DNA of 20,239 nt, taken from contig MU069711.1 in the NCBI GenBank assembly GCA_002284615.2, forward strand, positions 149,705 to 169,943, read 5' to 3'. Shown here in pieces: positions 17,138-20,239 of this stretch; positions within the stretch are counted from its first letter, which is position 1; every line of letters starts with the position of its first letter. A program made the translations under genes and the position numbers. The notes under the pieces were generated by a model. That model saw only the letters and a program-made list of their open reading frames with translations, had not been told where the DNA came from and ran no database searches. This stretch comes from Dunaliella salina. Lineage: Eukaryota; Chlorophyta; Chlorophyceae; Chlamydomonadales; Dunaliellaceae.

Positions 17138-17245
17138 CTTTTGAGCAATGCTTTCAGTTTTGCTTAAATTGGTCTGGTTACATGCCTCTATGTCTCCGCT
17201 CAGCTGCCCTTGTAGGTGGATAAAGCGATGTAACCTTACCTTACC

Positions 17246-17255
17246 TTATGATTCC
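17246..17255. repeat. Candidate target-site duplication, right copy
   Basis: TTATGATTCC directly follows the CCTTACC tail. It is identical to 13688-13697. Because the tail also contains TTA, the exact boundary is uncertain by a few bases. Confidence 0.55.
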
Positions 17256-18680
17256 TCTACCTGTGCAAATAGCACACTCAGGCTAGCCAAGATTTGGCAA
17301 ATGCCAAGAGTAGCCCTTGGGGGGGCAAATTGTAGAGGGGGAGCAGATTTTTAAGTGTCAGGACGACACTGTAAAATCTGCTTCGAATCTGCCCTAAAGC
17401 TGAAACTCCATCCAAACCTGTTTGATGCTGTGCGCCACAGCATCAACCACTCTCATTGCAGGCAGGTATGGGTTTGCCACCCTCTCCTTTCCTTTAGTGA
17501 GCCTGTTCCACCATAAATATTGAATTTCCTTTTCATTTAATTAACGACACACATCCTGAAATGATTCCCAAACTGATTAGATTCCAGTATGCAATTTCAC
17601 TGCAAGGTTGACTGAAGTTGATGATGGCAACGAGAAACATTGCCGCGCCAAGACAGGACCATGCCCTTTGGCACCGTGTAAAAAACGGAATGTCATACAG
17701 AACACAACTCCGGTTAGGACATAGGAATAAAGAGTCCAACACGGATTGAATTAAACGCGTAACACACAGAATCCGACGCACAGAGACACGATTCAGGGCA
17801 TCTGGCTCAGAGACCTGTTTCATTTCCCTCAAGATGCCTTGCGAATCTCAGCGTGTACTGAGAATTGAGAAGGTATGGATCTCGTCAAAAAGGTTTCAAT
17901 CCAAAATGAGCTGAATGGCTCCAAAATCTGACTTTCATTGACTGAAACGTTCGCAGCATGCTTGCCCTGACAAACTAGTGTGTTTGCAGTGCACAGGTGC
18001 ACTTCTCTCCTCACACCCACATGAAAAACATCACCAACATTTTATGCGTCTACAGCCTGTGCAGGATGTCAGCCCCGTCTGTGCACATCTCCCCATTTCT
18101 TGAGATGAACACCTAATCGCACGCACTTGCCCACACGTTACTTGTAACAAGCACAGCTAAGTAACACCTTGCTTCCCCCTTTCCCACACTCTTGGCCAAC
18201 CAGCCCAGCAACCAACCATGCAGACACAGACTCCCATGGTCCAGTAACTCTCTTCCCTTCGGCCCCTAGGTGGGTGCACCCTTCCTTTCCTGTAAATTTG
18301 GGCCAGCTATCCACTTTCTAAGCAATTTCAACCCACATGCACTGAGACGCAAACGGCTCACAAGCAACACTCAAGAATCCTTGTGGTGGATACGGTGACC
18401 ACATCCCCATCAGACACCGCAAAAATGTATCAGTTTAGAAGCTTGTTGCTTCGAACGCATCCTCAGATTGCATGCATCACAGCCGTCCATTTTTTGATTA
18501 CAATTACACACTCACTCTCTATCATCACAAAAGAGCACCCTCTGTGATCGTGACTTTCTGATTCACGCACCAAAGCTGTGACCATACATATTGGCATCCA
18601 AAACCCCCCATGAGGGCTTATGGGAACCTTGCCTTTCTGCCGATATTGCATTGATTGAGCAGAGACTGCCCATAGTAACC
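17256..18680. other. No supported gene
   Basis: No frame with recognisable motifs. The minus-strand frame at 17533-17832 is hydrophobic in its second half but has no family signature. Contents are otherwise unremarkable apart from the hairpin at 17422-17446. Confidence 0.5.
17422..17446. repeat. Perfect 11-bp hairpin with 3-nt loop
   Basis: TTGATGCTGTG, loop CGC, CACAGCATCAA. Neither a T-run nor a nearby gene suggests a specific role. It lies about 165 bp downstream of the LINE insertion. Confidence 0.8.
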
Positions 18681-18685
18681 TCTGG

Positions 18686-18810
18686 TGAAAAAAAAAGGAA
18701 AGGTCTAAGCATGCCGTTATGCCGTGCGCATCAAGGAGTCCGTTTGCAGCACCACTACCATTGGAGGTTGGAATCAAACTTGCAACTTCTGAGCCCATCA
18801 TCAGTGTTGC
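18686..18810 (-). mobile_element. Degenerate SINE-like element
   Basis: On the minus strand GTTTGATTCC (18770-18779) resembles a polymerase III B box with one change. It follows GGGCTCAGAAG, a word often seen in tRNA-derived heads. The element ends GGCATGCTTAGACCTTTCC plus a T run (about 18688-18714). Its last 45 bases align with the family-C LINE 3' end (CCTTAATGC..GCGG..GCTTGCGTAGACTTTTCC). The A box is not clear. Confidence 0.4.
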
Positions 18811-18989
18811 CTCCTAACAGTGTTGCCTCCTCCCCTCTGTCACTTCTCCTCTGTCACTTCTCAAGAGGGAGTTGTCGCGCAATAAAACCACAGAACTGCA
18901 ATCGGTGAGCCGCGCAGGGACGCCCAGCGGCACCTCCGCCAAAAAAACTTTATGCTTGGAAGAAAGCAGCATCACAAGCAGGGAACCAC

Positions 18990-19225
18990 TTTAAGGGTGA
19001 GCCACTCCTGGCAGCACCACAATTGGGAACTTCTCCAAGGATGAGCCCTTGGCAGCGCTCCAATTAGGTAACCCCTCTGAAGTCAAGCCCTTGCCAGCAA
19101 CACAATTGGGAGCTTTTCCAAAGCCCTTGGCAGCACTACAGTTAGGGAACCTTTCTGAAAATGAACCCTTGGCAGCGTAGGGCCGACGATTAGGCAACTC
19201 GTCCACACAAGAGCCTTGGCAGCAT
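18990..19225. repeat. Minisatellite, ~40-bp unit, about six degenerate copies
   Basis: The core AGCCCTTGGCAGCACTACAA followed by TTAGGGAAC and a CTTCTCCAA/CTTTCTGAA block recurs near 19002, 19044, 19085, 19122, 19164 and 19208. Spacing is 37-44 bp and copies vary. Confidence 0.8.
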
Positions 19226-19419
19226 GCTGCTCCTCCTGGCTCGTCTTTACAAGGCACCCTCGTGCATCGATGGAGCAGCAGCTAAGACAGCCCATCACCT
19301 GACAGCACACCTTCAACACATGCGCCCATGTGCGCTGGCAGGGCAGCATGGGCAGTACCTCACCACACACACCCTCAGCATGCATCACGACGCGTTGACG
19401 AGGTAGTTCAGAGACCCTA

Positions 19420-19650
19420 GCGACCTTCAGACCCATATCCTTCAAGGAACTCCTGACCCAACCTTCACAAGGAATCCATTCCCGGTTGCTCCACCATCAA
19501 CCAGGGATGGTCCAACCATGGATTCCTTCTGACCCATCCTTCAAGCTGACCTTGAAAGCCTTTAAGGAATTCCAGACCCATGCTTCCCACATCACGGCCT
19601 GCTACAACCTTCAGACCCACATCCTTCAAGGAATTCCAAGGTATCACAAA
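19420..19650. repeat. Dispersed repeats of an ACCTTCAGACCCACATCCTT-type block
   Basis: ACCTTCAGACCCATATCCTT then CAAGGAACTCC at about 19420-19450 recurs at about 19607-19637 as ACCTTCAGACCCACATCCTT then CAAGGAATTCC, 186 bp apart. A diverged third block (TTCTGACCCATCCTTCAAGC and later AAGGAATTCCAGACCCAT) lies between them. Confidence 0.75.
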
Positions 19651-19710
19651 AAAGCCTGCAGCCCAGTTTTCTGGCTGGCCAAGCTTCATTCTCTGCCAAG
19701 AGGGGTCCCC

Positions 19711-20090
19711 GCGCATTGACAGGGTGGCCCTCTGAGTGGTGTCATCGCGCTTTGACAGGGTGCTTCATCACCAGTGTCGTCGCGCTTTGACAGGGTGCTT
19801 CATCACCAGTATCGTCGCGCTTTGACAGGGTGCTCCATCAAGAACTGTTGTTGCGCTTTGACAGGGTGGCCCTCTACGTGGTGTCGTTGCGCTTTGACAG
19901 GGTGCTTCATCACCAGTGTCGTCGCGCTTTGACAGGGTGCTCCATCAAGAGCTGTTGTTGCACTTTGACAGGGTGCCCCTCCACGAGATGTTGTCGTAGG
20001 TTGACCGTGTGCCCCTCTAAGGGGTGTTGTCGCCCTTCGACAGGGTGCTCCATCAAGAGCTGTCTTTGCGCTTTGACAGAGCAGCCAAAG
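19711..20090. repeat. Minisatellite, 35-36-bp unit, about eleven copies with three subtypes
   Basis: GCGCTTTGACAGGGTG starts units at 19711, 19747, 19782, 19817, 19853, 19889, 19924, 19960, 19996, 20032 and 20068. The other half of each unit is one of three types: GCCCTCTNNGTGGTGTC (A), CTTCATCACCAGTGTCGTC (B) or CTCCATCAAGAGCTGTTGTT (C). The first seven units run A B B C A B C, followed by two diverged A-like units, then C. Types recur, which indicates duplication of multi-unit blocks. Confidence 0.92.
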
Positions 20091-20132
20091 CAGCTTCCCA
20101 CTCCGCTGCAGGACCCTCCCAGGACACATTGC

Positions 20133-20239
<107 letters not shown>

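Larger units (their letters stand above)
13698..17245 (+). mobile_element. Non-LTR retrotransposon (LINE), family A, 5'-truncated, nearly open ORF
   Basis: An L1-like order is visible: the end of an AP-type (EEP) endonuclease, a full reverse transcriptase, a C-terminal CCHC knuckle and a short 3' untranslated region. The 3' end is GCGATGTAACCTTACCTTAC, i.e. a short CCTTA microsatellite in place of poly(A). Truncation falls inside the endonuclease, as is common after incomplete target-primed reverse transcription. Few disabling changes over 3 kb suggest a recent insertion. The clade assignment (L1-like) rests on domain order and is tentative. Confidence 0.9.

Noticed and set aside
17533..17832. 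99-codon minus-strand frame with hydrophobic stretches
   Set aside because: No family motif, no splice or start context, and no codon bias. Probably chance.
19711..20090. CRISPR-like array (conserved 16-bp core with ~20-bp variable parts)
   Set aside because: The variable parts recur as three types, the core is degenerate, and the genome is eukaryotic. It is a minisatellite.
19803..20129. Repetitive minus-strand protein (12-residue repeats)
   Set aside because: Units alternate between 35 and 36 bp, so no frame is maintained through the array, and several frames are open by chance.

Overview
This is nuclear DNA from a eukaryote, not a prokaryotic locus. The only host gene I can support is the 3' part of a cytosolic ribosomal protein eS6 (RPS6) gene on the + strand. 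It is split by long GT-AG introns, and its protein reads like the plant and green-algal version of the family. The exons are strongly G/C-biased at third codon positions, while the surrounding DNA is richer in A/T, full of minisatellites and loaded with non-LTR retrotransposon debris. Together this suggests a chlorophyte-type green alga with a repeat-rich genome. The lineage call is an inference from one gene fragment and the transposon style.

Layout. 1-687 is probably the 3' part of an upstream RPS6 intron and carries a ~72-bp minisatellite and a copy of an exon edge. 688-5155 holds the last three RPS6 coding exons (688-792, 2532-2653, 5083-5155). Intron 793-2531 carries three ~210-bp tandem units and a large imperfect hairpin. 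Intron 2654-5082 carries partial copies of the preceding exon, an ~18-bp minisatellite and a tRNA-derived SINE-like element. From 5156 to about 13675 I see no convincing host gene, only truncated non-LTR retrotransposon copies of at least three families, here called A, B and C, plus a short unassigned repeat D. 13688-17255 is the best-preserved element, a family-A LINE. It is 5'-truncated inside its endonuclease domain, has an otherwise open reverse-transcriptase ORF, a C-terminal zinc knuckle displaced by compensating frameshifts, a (CCTTA)n-like 3' end, and a candidate 10-bp target-site duplication. 17256-18985 is mostly featureless, with a second SINE-like element on the minus strand. 18990-20239 is a run of minisatellites ending in a (TG)n microsatellite.

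How the parts relate. Family-A 3' ends recur at four further places: minus strand at 6328, 6796 and 10777, and plus strand at 12945. Families A and B share the terminal motif GATGTAACCTTACC. The 3' tail of family C resembles the tails of both SINE-like elements, the usual sign of a SINE using a partner LINE's reverse transcriptase. The most unusual feature of the host gene is that edges of its last exons have been copied into the flanking introns. One copy forms a potential 81-nt, stop-free, phase-preserving cassette exon.
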